Below, one piece after another: positions 10,415 through 21,260 of a stretch of DNA of 41,963 bases; position 1 is the first letter of the stretch, and each line of letters starts with the position of its first letter. A program made the position numbers and the translations under genes. Origin of the DNA: Teratosphaeria epicoccoides (lineage: Eukaryota; Ascomycota; Dothideomycetes; Mycosphaerellales; Teratosphaeriaceae); contig JADDMT010000196.1 in assembly GCA_021401465.1 (NCBI GenBank), positions 1 through 41,963 on the forward strand, in the 5' to 3' direction. The notes below the pieces were generated by a model. The model ran no database searches. It saw only the letters and a list, made by a program, of their open reading frames with translations, and was not told where the DNA came from.

Positions 10415-11050
10415 GGCTATCTATATAACTACATAGATAGATTCTCCTACTACTTTATACTTAACCTTATCTATAGAAAAGTACTAACACCTAGCTTGCC
10501 CTATAAAGGCTTCTTTTTTAAATGTAATGTGTGTCTTAAAAAAACTATTCTAGCATGTAATATACAAGATTAGTACTACAGGCAAACATCTAGCTTATAT
10601 TAAGTTATAACTACTATTATAGGTAAATCCTTTAGCTAACATAGATAAAGTAATGTTAATCTCTCTGTCTAAAGCTTAATCACAGAATATCTAGATAGCA
10701 TGATAGGTAGAGGATATGTAGCTAGAAGATATAGTAGAGATACTAACTATTATTATAGTACTCTAAGTTAATAAGGTACCTCCTAAAGGAATAACAGACA
10801 CTAATATAAAGCTTAAAGCTATGCTTATAGATGTTAATAATAAGTAGTCTACTAGAATAATAGTAATAACTACTTATGCTAACATTAACAATGTAGTTAA
10901 TAATAATGTTCTAACTCTTCATGCATTATTAAAAGCTATTATAGCCGCTATAACAGCAAGCCTCTATAACATCTTGAAAACAAACTAGCTTAGCAGGAGT
11001 GCACGCCACAACAAGTATTATTATTACTATACTTAGACAGGGCGCTAGGA
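10415..11050. other. AT-rich decayed sequence, nothing recognised
   Basis: TA-rich, heavily mutated sequence between the solo LTR and the GC-rich island. I found no domain or long frame on either strand. It is probably RIP-degraded repeat. Composition changes sharply near 11050. Confidence 0.6.
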
Positions 11051-12147
11051 TTTGTAAACAAGAACAAGCGGCTCTACGTAGCTCCTATCTTATCACGCAG
11101 TCCTCTTGAATGCACCTACCTGGCTCGATAGCTTCCGGGATCCAATGCAAATGGATTTCCAGAACCTAGAAGTAGAGCCTTCGCGAGTGTCGTATTTGCG
11201 AATCTCCAGAACAGGCAAGCACGGGTTTCAAGCACTATGCTCCGCGCTTCATATGGATCCGTCCTTAAGCAAGGCAAATCCTACATGAAAGCCCGATATG
11301 TGGACCCAAGTCACTCGCTGTAAGCAGTAAAGGTGCACACAGCAGATTTCCCTGGCAGTCGTTTATGCGTGCCTAGGTAGCTTTCCAGGACATTTTCCGA
11401 GGAGAGACTCTCTACAAGCAGATTCAGGTTGGTGGCTTCCTTTCTGATATTGGTCGCCAGCAGATTCAGACTGGTGGCTTCCTTTCTGATATTAGTCGTC
11501 GAATCCGCTGCAGGACGGACAGGAGCCTCTTCTTTGTCGCGAGCTATGGTCGTACGTGGCAAGCATACCGCAATGGATTAGCTATGCTCGTGTTCCCTGG
11601 GAGTCCTGCTCGAAGCTTGTGCAACGTGCAGACCTGTACGTACGTACTTGCTGGAGTCCCTGCCTCGCCTGCGCCTTGCTACACAGCAATGTGGCGTCAG
11701 TTTTGTCGGCAAGGAGGAGAGACCGAGGAGGAAGAGCAGGGGAAACCTGGCCGCTTAAGAGGGGAATGACCCCATGTGAGGGAGGAAGAAGAGGCCGAGA
11801 AAGACAAAAAAAAAAAAAGAAAAAGAAAATTCGGGTGGTCGACACCACACATAGGGTAGAAAGACGGGTGGTCGAGGATCTTACATTCCTTTTCTAACTC
11901 TGCAGCGAAGCTCTCCTTTTCTTTTCGCAAACAGGGATGGGGAAGATATGTATCTTGCCTTTGCGTCATCCGTCGCCGTCCGTCCACATACCATTCCATC
12001 GTCGTCGGACGAACGATGCATCGCCCCTCTCGATCAAACCGCCACGGACCACTCACAGCGCCGCGCGCACGCCCCCAAAACAATTCCCGCACCCCCAGGA
12101 CGCCGCACTCAGGCGCGCAAAACCCCGCTGTCGATCTCCCGTGGGCC
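11051..12147. other. Edge of gene island; no recognisable gene
   Basis: Normal-GC sequence downstream of the Skt5-like gene. It holds a 42-bp direct repeat (11417-11500), an A-rich tract with short G interruptions (about 11806-11829) and only short frames without recognisable content (for example 11106-11288 on the plus strand). The distal part near 12147 probably contains the 3' UTR of the minus-strand gene. Confidence 0.5.
11417..11500. repeat. 42-bp tandem repeat, two units
   Basis: Units 11417-11458 and 11459-11500 both begin AGCAGATTCAG and contain GGTGGCTTCCTTTCTGATAT, with a few transitions between them. Confidence 0.85.
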
Positions 12148-14157
12148 TCAAAACATGCCCATGAATTTCTTCTTCCCGCCGCCCCCCAACTCCCGACTCC
12201 GCGCCGCGCCCCTCTCCATCCGCACCCCGACCAGGCCCTCCGGCTGACCGCTGACCGCCTGCCCAATCACCCTCAACCGTTGCCTCGCCGTTTCGCTCCC
12301 CTTCTCCGCCGCACGGACGTACCACACGTTCGCCTCCAGCGGATCCCGGCGACACCCGATGCCCATCTCCGTGAAGTAGCCCACGGCGTACTCGGCCTTC
12401 AACATCCCCTGCTCCGCGGCCAGTTTCGCCCACGCGTACGCTTCGCCCTCGTCTTTCTCGAGCACGGGAGGCGCGCCCAGCATGTACCACGCGCAGAGCG
12501 CCATCATGGCTTCGGGCATGCCGCGGGAGGCGGCGCCGTTGTAAAAGTGGACGGAGAGGGCGGCGTCGCGCGGGCAGGCGTAGAGGCCGTTTTCGTACGC
12601 TTCACCCATGGTGAAGTTGGCGGCGACGTGGCCGAGTTCGGCGGCTTGGGTCAGGAGTTGGGCGGCGTAGGGTTCGTCTTTGAAGATGTCGTCGCCGAAG
12701 CCGGTGAGGTGCAGGCGGCCGAGTTCGTAGGGGGCGGAGTTGTATTGCGGGTCGGCGGACTCGGTGGCGCGTTTGAGCCACTTGACGCCTTCGCGGTAGG
12801 CGTGCTTGCCGAGACCCATGTCGCCGCGGATGCAGGCGAGGCCGAGGCGGGTGGCGGCGCCGGGATGGTTCTTGGAGGCGGCGGTGCGGTAGAACTGCAC
12901 GGCTTTGGGGTAGGATGTGGTGGTGCCCCAGCCGAACTCGTAGCACAGGGCGGCGCGGTAGCCGGATTCGGCGTGGCCGTGCTTGGAGGCGGCGACGAAG
13001 AGCGGGAAGGCTCTGTCGTGGTCTGGTTTGCTTTTGTTGAAGAGGCCGGAGAAGTAGCCGTCGCCCAGGTAGTACTGCGCGAACGGGTAGGCGCGATCGG
13101 CGAGACGCTGGAGGATGTGCTTGGCTTCGGTGTAGAGTTCGACGGGATCCAAGTCGTCTCCTGGTTGGGCGTCCGTGGCGGCATTGATCATGAAGACGGC
13201 GAATTCGTACTGCACGGCGGCGTCGTTGGTCTTCTTGACGTTGGCGCGGTACATGTCGAGCGTCTTCTTGGTGTTCAGCAGACTCGCCGCACTCCCGACG
13301 ATGCCTTGGAGATCGGCGTTGTTCAGTGGCGGACCGGGAGCGAGCTGTTGGTGGTGCGGGACGTTGTTGAGGAGGTCGACGTAGCTGACGGGCCTGCTGA
13401 GCGGCGAGCGGCGTGACGAAGACAGGTCTCGGGCGAAGGAGCGTGGCGATTCGGCGTCTGATGCGCTGAGACCGCCCGGACTCAACGTTCGACCCGGTCG
13501 ATCGAACGGGGGCGTCAAGGTTGACATGGGCCGTTGCAGCGTGGTTCGCGGAGGCACGAGCACGAGTTGCGAGCGTCGGTCTCCACTCGAGCCCGACTCG
13601 GATGATCGTGCCGTCGCCTGACTCTGCCGATGTTCGCTCTGCTTGCCCTCCCTCCGGTCTGGCGGGGCATCATCGAAGCCATGGTACGTCAATCCTGATT
13701 CCACATGCTCCTCGACGACCTCGGGTGCATCGGTCTCCGGGCCCGACTCGGCCATCCTCGGTGGCGGTCCACTGGCGGACGACGCGCTCCTACGCTCGCC
13801 GGATGTTCTGTTCCTCCACGGCGACGGATCGGCTGACTCATGGAGCCTGATCGAGTCCGGGGTCATCGTTCTCCTCGATGACCGCGTCGAGTCGTCGTCT
13901 CGCGGCGCATTCCTGATGGACGCGGCGTCGGGCTCTCGGATGTTCTGTCTGGGTCGGCTGATCTCCACGGGACTGGCTCGTGCTTGGTGCAGTCGGAGTT
14001 CTGGGGAGTGTCGGTCTAGGCCGTTTCGATGTGGCGATGCCTGGAGGCTGCCGCGCGAGATGCGTCGCTGACCTTTTCTCGGGCTGTCCCACCGAACATC
14101 TACGGGCGACTCTGGCGTCGGCGGGTACGCTGCTCCTGCTGCTGCCGCCTGCGCCAT
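12148..14157 (-). CDS. Skt5/Chs4-like chitin synthase activator (SEL1 repeats)
   Basis: Single-exon gene for 669 residues. Residues 1 to ~255 are a low-complexity Ser/Arg/Pro-rich, probably disordered tail. A conserved block follows (SYVDLLNNVP near 258, then SLLNTKKTLDMYRANVKK), then about seven SEL1 repeats at roughly 345-635 (motifs such as AQYYLGDGYFSGL, AALCYEFGWGT, AAELGHVAANFTMGEAYENG, YAVGYFTEMGIGC). SEL1-repeat proteins of the Skt5/Chs4 type bind and activate the Chs3-class (class IV) chitin synthase at the plasma membrane. That enzyme is the divergent neighbour at 15391-19369. Length is close to yeast Skt5 (about 700). Yeast Skt5 ends in a prenylated CaaX box; this protein ends in KKKFMGMF with no cysteine, so it may be a non-prenylated paralogue. 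The start ATG gives the longest frame and has no upstream in-frame alternative I could support. Confidence 0.88.
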   Translation of the reverse strand: MAQAAAAGAAYPPTPESPVDVRWDSPRKGQRRISRGSLQASPHRNGLDRHSPELRLHQARASPVEISRPRQNIREPDAASIRNAPRDDDSTRSSRRTMTPDSIRLHESADPSPWRNRTSGERRSASSASGPPPRMAESGPETDAPEVVEEHVESGLTYHGFDDAPPDRREGKQSEHRQSQATARSSESGSSGDRRSQLVLVPPRTTLQRPMSTLTPPFDRPGRTLSPGGLSASDAESPRSFARDLSSSRRSPLSRPVSYVDLLNNVPHHQQLAPGPPLNNADLQGIVGSAASLLNTKKTLDMYRANVKKTNDAAVQYEFAVFMINAATDAQPGDDLDPVELYTEAKHILQRLADRAYPFAQYYLGDGYFSGLFNKSKPDHDRAFPLFVAASKHGHAESGYRAALCYEFGWGTTTSYPKAVQFYRTAASKNHPGAATRLGLACIRGDMGLGKHAYREGVKWLKRATESADPQYNSAPYELGRLHLTGFGDDIFKDEPYAAQLLTQAAELGHVAANFTMGEAYENGLYACPRDAALSVHFYNGAASRGMPEAMMALCAWYMLGAPPVLEKDEGEAYAWAKLAAEQGMLKAEYAVGYFTEMGIGCRRDPLEANVWYVRAAEKGSETARQRLRVIGQAVSGQPEGLVGVRMERGAARSRELGGGGKKKFMGMF

Positions 14158-14576
14158 GTTGGCGCCGACTTGACGACGATGTCACCCGACTGCTTCACGT
14201 CGGCGAGATGTGACGAAAAATCAGATGATGCGTGATGTATGTATGCCTCTGCGCGGACAGGTCGGTGCCGATGGACGGATAAGAATAGGTGCCGTTTGTC
14301 CTGCTTTCGCGCCGCTCTTGTCCGGAAGGATGTGAACGCGTGACACTGAAGCGGTTTCAACGCGGCTCTCCGCCTCGCTTTGACGCCGGGGCTGTCGCTT
14401 CAGCTGTGGCTCCTGCCCGTGCGGCGTGCCTGTATGTGTCCATGCATGTGTGTGTCGGGACGGTTCTTGTCACCGCAGACGCCGAGTGTCACTTCTCGAC
14501 GCGACTACCGAAACTCTACGCCGCCCGTCACTCCGACTGTGGTGTAGGGAAGATTGATCATGCCGAGCGGAAAGAT

Positions 14577-14630
14577 GGAGCAGAACAGTAGGGAGCAGAA
14601 CAGTAGGGAGCAGAACAGTAGGGAGCAGAA
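14577..14630. repeat. 15-bp tandem repeat in the divergent promoter
   Basis: Three exact units of GGAGCAGAACAGTAG (14577-14591, 14592-14606, 14607-14621) and a partial fourth (GGAGCAGAA). Confidence 0.95.
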
Positions 14631-15103
14631 GTGGAAGTGGTTACATATCAACTGATCTATCATGGAGGCTCCAGCCAGACTTTCTGCACGAGGAGGGAGT
14701 AGTGACTGCATACGGCAGACGATGGACGGCATGATACCGTCCGCGTCACCATGCATGTATCGAGACCGTTTGGAACAAAACAAACTCGCGGGAGAAACCC
14801 TGAATCCCTGAGTCTCTGAATCCCGGCGTCCCGGAATCCCTGCTGCGCCAGCCATTGATGCTGCAGCTGTCATGGCGTACACTGTCACAATACGTGCAAA
14901 TACGAGCAGGTGTATCGAATAATAACCACGTCAGCCCGCCTGCATGTCGCCACCCGACAGTAGTAGGAAGTGGTGGGAAGAGAGGCGGACAGGAGGAAGG
15001 AAGTGGTGGGGAGATGCGGTGCAGGAGGAAAGTGGTACGTAGAAGCGAAGCTTCCGTCTGTCGTAGCCCCAGGAGAGGCAAGTGTGGTCGGGTCCATCCT
15101 TGC

Positions 15104-15139
15104 ATCTGCCCCATCTGCCCCGTCTGCCCCGTCTGCCTT
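15104..15139. repeat. 9-bp tandem repeat, four units
   Basis: ATCTGCCCC twice, GTCTGCCCC once and GTCTGCCTT once, about 250 bp upstream of the chitin synthase start. Confidence 0.9.
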
Positions 15140-15390
15140 TCACCGCAGCAACACGCGCTGATGGATGATACACACTCTTTCTTTCCATTCCGTTCAACAC
15201 ATTATTCAGCGACGACACGTGCATCAAACACTCGTTGCCATACTTTGCTGCACGTAGATATTCGACCCCACAATCGTGCTCCCTGCCTGTCCCACCCACA
15301 CATCCCGTCTCATCCATCCCGAGACAATCCATCATCAGGGAAATGCCGCGACAATAGCCCATCCCATCCCGTCGCCCCTCGCTCCACCCC

Positions 15391-18300
15391 ATGTCGTCCA
15401 ATCCCACCTCACCGCGCCGGCGGCACTCGGATCGCGACGCTCGACCCTCCACCGCACACCCATCTCATGCGCGCCGTCCATCCGCGCAGTCCGCCACCCG
15501 AGCCGAGAAGCCGCGACCGCCATCGCACACCGGACCCCGCCCGTCACACGGTAGTGGCGGGCGCCCCAGCAGCGGCGCGGCTGATGAGCCGAGAGCAACG
15601 CACGAGCGGCGCGAGCGGAGGAGGAGCGCCACCCACCGACCGAGCGACGAGCCTCCCGCAACACGCCCGCGGCGGAGGAGCTCCGCGGGACCCCGTCCCT
15701 CGAGTCGTCACCGAGCTGCTCCGTCCCCCCGCACACTGCATCATGCTCCAGATCCCATGTTGGAGGCGGGAGGTCACGGCAAGCACCCGGGTGACATCCG
15801 GCGGCAGAAGAGCTTGGTGAGGCCGGAGAGGCGACGCCAGATGGACCCGGACCGTGACCCCAACTACTACTACCGCAAGCATGCTCACGACATGACCGTC
15901 ATGCCCTCGACGACCGGCAGAGATCCGCAGCTCGAGGATGACATCGACACCAGTTCCGAGTCGACCGCCTTGAAAGACTCGCCGCCCGCGCGTGGCGAGA
16001 AGCGAACGGGGCGATCGGCGGTCACGACCGTCACCCGTCCGGAAAAACCCCCCCAGCGACGTCTCCAGAAGCTGTCTCGCAACGATGCCGACGAAGCAAA
16101 GTCGGCCCGCAGACAAAAGATCAAAGAAGCATCCGGCACCCCCACCCTCTGGGGCACCTATTGTCACCTGATCACCGTCTGGGCCCCCAACCCGGCTCTC
16201 CGCTGCTTCGGCATGAAGCAGAAGGGGCAGCAGCGGGCGTGGCGAGAGAAGATGGGCCTGATCAGTCTCATCGGGCTCGTCATGCTCTTCGTCGGCTTCC
16301 TCACCTTTGGCTTCACCGAGACCGTCTGTCCCGCAGGAGGCCCCGAACGCTTGCAGGTGAACCACATCGGGAAAGGGTACATGATCTTCCACGGTCAGGC
16401 CTACGATCTGACCCGTTCGCAACATCCGTTGGCGCGGGGCATCGCCGCGGGGGCCAACGTGCTGTACGACATGGGCGAGCCGCACGGGGGACAGGACGGA
16501 AGTTTCCTGTTCCAAAACGTCAACGGCGCCTGCAAGGGCTTGATCACCGCCGCCAACCACAGCGACGTCGTCACCGACGCGAACGGGGACCTGGCCTGGT
16601 ACTTCCCCTGCAACACCTTCAACCAGGACGGCAGCACCAAGCCGAACAAGACCATCCCCTACTATCTGGGGTACGCCTGTCACACCGCCAAGTTGGCCCG
16701 CACCGACTTCTACGCGCTGCGGAGCTCGGGGGACGTGTACTTCACGTGGGACGACGTGAGGAATCGGAGCCGCAATCTGATTGTCTATTCGGGCGACGTG
16801 CTCGATCTCGACCTGTTGGATTGGTTCAACACCACCCAGGTCTCCTACCCGAGCAACTTCGACACGATCCGCGACAACGCGGCCATCCGCGGACTCGACG
16901 TCACCAAGGCGTTCGCGACGGGCGACAACAAACAGACGGTCGAATGTTTCCAAGACATCATCAAGGTCGGGTCCATCGACACGCTGACCATTGGATGCAT
17001 CGCGTCCAAGGTCGTCCTGTACCTGTCGCTGTCCTTCATCCTCGGCATCGTCATCATCAAATTCCTCTTCGCCCTGCTGTTCCAGTGGCTCCTCTGCCGC
17101 AAATACGCCGCCCGGTCGACCTCGATGCCCAGCGACAAGCGGCAGCGCATGCAGCAGATCGAAGACTGGACCGAAGACATTTACCGCGCGCCCCCCAAGA
17201 TGACGGATCCCGCCTCCGACGCGGGCCTGTCGGGGAGGACGAAGCAGCGGGCCAGCTTCCTGCCGACCACCTCGCGCTTCACCAGCCCCTACGCGATCGA
17301 GCGCGCCATCGGCGGCGGGGGCCAGGCGAGACCCCCCCCGACCACCATGGCCTCTCAACAGTCGGCGGCGCGACTGCTCCCCGGGAGCTCCGGGGGGTAC
17401 ACGGCGGCCAATGGCTCCGAGACGACGCTGCCCACCTACACGGACAAGCAGTCGGACGGCCGTCCGAGCCTCGTGCCGGCCGCGTACGAGTCTGGCGCGG
17501 CGAGCTACAGTGCCGCCCCCGCCGCGCACGTGGCCGGACCGCAAGGGTTCATCCACGACGCGGTCGTGCCGCAGCCGCCGCCGGAATGGCAGCCGTTCGG
17601 CTTCCCGCTCGCGCACGCCATCTGCCTCGTCACCGCGTACTCCGAGGGTCCCGAGGGGATCAGAACCACGCTCGACTCCATCGCCATGACCGACTACCCC
17701 AACTCCCACAAATTGATCCTGGTCGTCTGCGACGGTCTGATCAAGGGCAAAGGCGAATCGATGAGCACGCCGGACGTCTGCGTCAGCATGATGAAAGACC
17801 ACGCCGTGCTGCCCGACGAAGTCGAAGCCTTCAGCTACGTCGCCGTCGCCAGCGGCAGCAAGCGCCACAACATGGCCAAAATCTACTCCGGCTTCTACGA
17901 CTACGGCCCGGACTCCATCGTCCCCGTCGCGAAGCAACAGCGCGTCCCCATGGTCACCGTCGTCAAGTGCGGCTCCCCGGCCGAAGCCTCGGCCGCGAAA
18001 CCCGGCAACCGAGGCAAGCGCGACTCCCAAATCATCCTCATGTCGTTCTTGCAAAAGGTCATGTTCGACGAGCGCATGACGGAACTCGAGTACGAGATGT
18101 TCAACGGCATTTGGAAGATCACCGGCATCTCCCCCGACTTTTACGAAATCGTGCTCATGGTCGACGCCGACACGAAAGTCTTTCCGGATTCGCTGACGCA
18201 CATGATCTCCGCCATGGTCAAAGACCCGGAGATCATGGGCCTGTGCGGGGAGACGAAGATTGCCAACAAGACGCAGAGTTGGGTGTCGATGATCCAGGTG

Positions 18301-19369
18301 TTTGAGTACTTCATCTCGCATCACCAGTCCAAGTCGTTCGAGTCGGTGTTTGGGGGGGTGACGTGTTTGCCGGGGTGTTTCTGCATGTACCGCATCAAGA
18401 CGCCGAAAGGCGGTCAGAACTATTGGGTCCCCATCCTCGCGAACCCGGACATCGTCGAGCATTACTCGGAAAACGTGGTCGACACGCTGCACAAGAAGAA
18501 TTTGTTGCTTTTGGGCGAGGATCGATACTTGAGCACGCTGATGCTCAAGACCTTCCCCAAGCGGAAGCAAGTGTTTGTGCCGCAGGCCGTGTGCAAGACC
18601 ACGGTGCCGGATTCGTTCAAAGTGCTGTTGAGTCAGCGACGGAGGTGGATCAATTCGACCGTGCATAATCTGTTCGAGTTGGTGCTCGTGAGGGATTTGT
18701 GCGGGACATTCTGTTTCTCGATGCAGTTTGTGGTCTTTATCGAGTTGGTGGGGACGTTGGTGTTGCCGGCGGCGATTGCTTTTACGGTTTATTTGAGTGA
18801 GTCCTCATCCCCCCCTCGTGCGTGCACCGAGGCCTCCCATACGCTTGCTCCGCTGACGCTAAAGGTGTCCAGTCATCAAAGCCATCATCGCCGCCGCCAC
18901 CCACACCGCCGCGCCCACCATCCCCCTCGTCCTCCTGGCCCTCATCCTCGGCCTCCCCGCCGTCCTCATCGTCATCACCGCCCACCGACCCGTCTACGTC
19001 CTCTGGATGAGCATCTACCTCTGCTCTCTGCCCATCTGGAACTTCATGCTGCCCGCCTACGCGTTCTGGCACTTCGACGACTTTTCATGGGGTGACACGC
19101 GGATGACGGCGGGGGAGAAGAAGGGCGCGGACAAGGGCGGGCATGGCGGAGAGGGCGAGTTTGACAGCGGGAAGATTGTCATGAAGAGGTGGGGGGAATT
19201 TGAGGCCGAGAGGAGGGTGAGGGGTGGTGGTGGTGGTGGTGGGGGGAGTGCAGGCAGGACGGGGAGTCCGGGCTATGGCGGCGTGAAGAGGAGTGGGAGT
19301 CCCGGGTACACGATGGGGAGTGAGCGGTGGGAGAGGAAGGGGAGTCAGTTGGGGGTCGGTGGTGTTTAG
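15391..19369 (+). CDS. CHS3: Class IV chitin synthase (Chs3-type)
   Basis: Two exons, 15391-18796 and 18873-19369, encode 1300 residues. The 76-nt intron has a GTGAGT donor, a CTGAC branch site at about 18853 and a CAG acceptor; splicing restores the membrane helix. The enzyme polymerises UDP-GlcNAc into chitin at the plasma membrane. Domains: disordered Arg/Ser-rich N-terminus; membrane helix ~289-308; cytochrome-b5-like segment near 325-345 (GKGYMIFHGQAYDLTR), typical of this class; helices ~534-568; GT2 core from ~742. Catalytic motifs: VDAD with Asp 925, GEDR at 1042-1045 and QRRRW at 1082-1086, followed by a C-terminal helix cluster at ~1104-1165. The tail has a poly-Gly run encoded by GGT repeats. 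CHS3 is the yeast name; Neurospora uses chs-4. The start is the first ATG of the frame with a suitable N-terminus. Its likely activator is encoded divergently upstream. Confidence 0.95.
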
Positions 19370-21260
19370 AGAGAGATTCTCCGTGATTTTTTTTGCCGAG
19401 TGGGTTGGTCATTGTTGTTGTTGTTGTTGGGCAAGGTATGTATGGGGTGGTTGATGTATCTATGGGGGGCCTTTTTCGCTTTCTGTGCTTCTTTGGTGGC
19501 ATTCATGCGGCGCAGGGTGGGCCTACTTTGCGGTTTTTGGGACGTCTCCGGCAGATCGGCTTCTGACGCCTGTGCATTGTAGAAAGTCTGTTTGGGTTTG
19601 GCGGCGGCATCATCATAATCAAGATACTATTATTCTCGTGTGTGAGAGAGAGCATTTCTTCGCTTGTAGCTTCATCTAGCGCGTAAAAGTTGTATTTATC
19701 TCGGAATCCTTTTTTTCTAGCAGCCTTGCGCTTTTACTATAGAGGAAGTAAAATCTCTATCTCGTCGCTGCAATCGCTCGGGAACCTTATTTTGACTACC
19801 AATGAGTGTAGGCGGGGAACAATCTCCTCTACGATCTTGCTCGCTGCGCGATGGATCAGGCGGTGGGAACCGTGCGGACGAGGACGTCGCTTGCTGCGGC
19901 GGCACAACAGAGCGCAGGCGGAGGCGGAGGGGATGGCGGCGCGGCAGGAGACGAGGGTACTACCGGTCACGGTGAACACTCGGAGGCGCTAAACGAGTCG
20001 CGGCCTTGAGTAGCCTGCAGATCGGCTCCCCCGTCTAGCTGCGCGCTGCGTGCTCAGCCTCCTCCGCCACGCCGGTCTCGCCATCGGAATCGTCGTCGTG
20101 GCAAGCCGTGACCGGCGGCGCGATGTACCAAAAGAACGCATCGCGGTTCTCCTGAACGACGGGCATCAATCGGGTCGAAAAATTCATTCCGAAGCTTTCT
20201 TTGCACAGCCGTCAGTCAAAACATATCACGAGATAGCAATCCGTGGTTTACCGCTGGCTGATTGAGGAGAGCTGAGAAAAGCCTACAGCCCCGTCTAACA
20301 CGTCAACGGCGAGGAGAAAATCGAAAACGACCGTCAATTACCGCATACTCTCATTCTGCTTCGCCGGAATCGGGTTGAAAATCTAAACTCGTCAAGTTCT
20401 CCGTCACCCGAATCGCCATATGTGTTCGACTCACCAGCGTCGTCGCGTGGTCCTGCACATCCCTCTGATACGTCTGCGTCAGCGGCGGAACCGCACGGCT
20501 CGCAGAATCCCGAGGCGGCGCAGAAGGTATGCTTGCCGCAGTCGAATGTGCAGATACCGCCGGGGCTGTGCAGTTCTAGACCTGGCTTGGCACCGACCTC
20601 ATTGTTCCATTGACGTCTCTGCCGCTGCTGTGGAGAGGACACGCCTGAAGAATGTCTTTTGTGCTGTGGGTTCCTTGTCCATCATCTTGGGAATAATCTC
20701 TCGACGTGTCTGTCCCAGAATGGACTTGTTGCCGTATTTGCTGATTGCAGCTAGACGACGGCGTGATAAGTCCGAGCGATGCTTGAGATCTGTATGGAAA
20801 AGTTGTGGTCGTCAAATTTGCAATGCTAGCAACTCCACGCAAATTGTGCGCACCCATCGCCGCATCTGATCGTAATTTGTGCTCTCTGTTCTCGTGGACG
20901 CGGATGTGTTTTGTATGCAGGATGACGTAGTCTTGCTTTAGGTTGCCGTTATTACGGCGGCAGGTTCCCAGTGTGTTAAACATTGTGATGAACGCAGGAA
21001 GAATAACTTGCTACCTGGTCCTATTCCGAGACGAACCCGTTGACATATTTGCCTGATTGTGCCAGGGATATCTCTCGGTCCATTCTCTATCGCCAGGGCC
21101 ACGCTCTGTGCGGGAAAAGCGTCACCGGGAACTCATAGCTCGATCCAATGCCTGCGCGTCCTGCTTCAAGATGTTGTACCTCCTCCTGCATCAAGACGGC
21201 GAGAAAATTGAGCCCCTCAAGAGCACACTGATTCACGCTGTGGTCCTCGACTTTGCCCAC
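19370..21260. other. 1.9-kb intergenic region, no confident gene
   Basis: The left end is 3' sequence of the chitin synthase, with a GTT microsatellite near 19411-19430. The rest has only short frames. The most protein-like are on the minus strand: 20334-20642 (102 aa with Cys-rich GGICTFDC..FCAASGFCEPC), 20576-20983 (135 aa, low similarity to anything I know) and 20035-20187 (50 aa, begins MNFSTRLMPVV). They may be exons of an unrecognised gene or decayed coding sequence. I cannot link them with convincing splice sites. Confidence 0.4.

Larger units (their letters stand above)
14158..15390. promoter_or_regulatory. Divergent intergenic region between Skt5-like gene and chitin synthase
   Basis: 1,233 bp separate the two start codons, so both promoters must lie here. 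Seen inside are a 15-bp tandem repeat (14577-14630), a 9-bp tandem repeat (15104-15139) and imperfect GAATCCC repeats near 14800-14845. I could not assign transcription-factor sites with confidence. Co-regulation of the pair is plausible but inferred. Confidence 0.55.

Noticed and set aside
11806..11829. A-rich tract as the poly(A) tail of a retroposed gene
   Set aside because: It is interrupted by G residues, there is no processed gene upstream, and no target-site duplication is visible.
12016..13416. 466-codon plus-strand frame opposite the Skt5-like gene
   Set aside because: Antisense shadow. The minus-strand frame has clear SEL1 repeats.
16161..18305. 714-codon plus-strand frame inside the chitin synthase gene
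   Set aside because: Out-of-frame shadow with Arg/Pro/His-rich, low-complexity translation. The real frame carries all catalytic motifs.
15544..18666. 1040-codon open frame on the minus strand
   Set aside because: It is the antisense shadow of the chitin synthase exon. GC-rich codon usage keeps the opposite frame open, and its translation is Arg/Gly/Val/Asp-rich with no recognisable domain.
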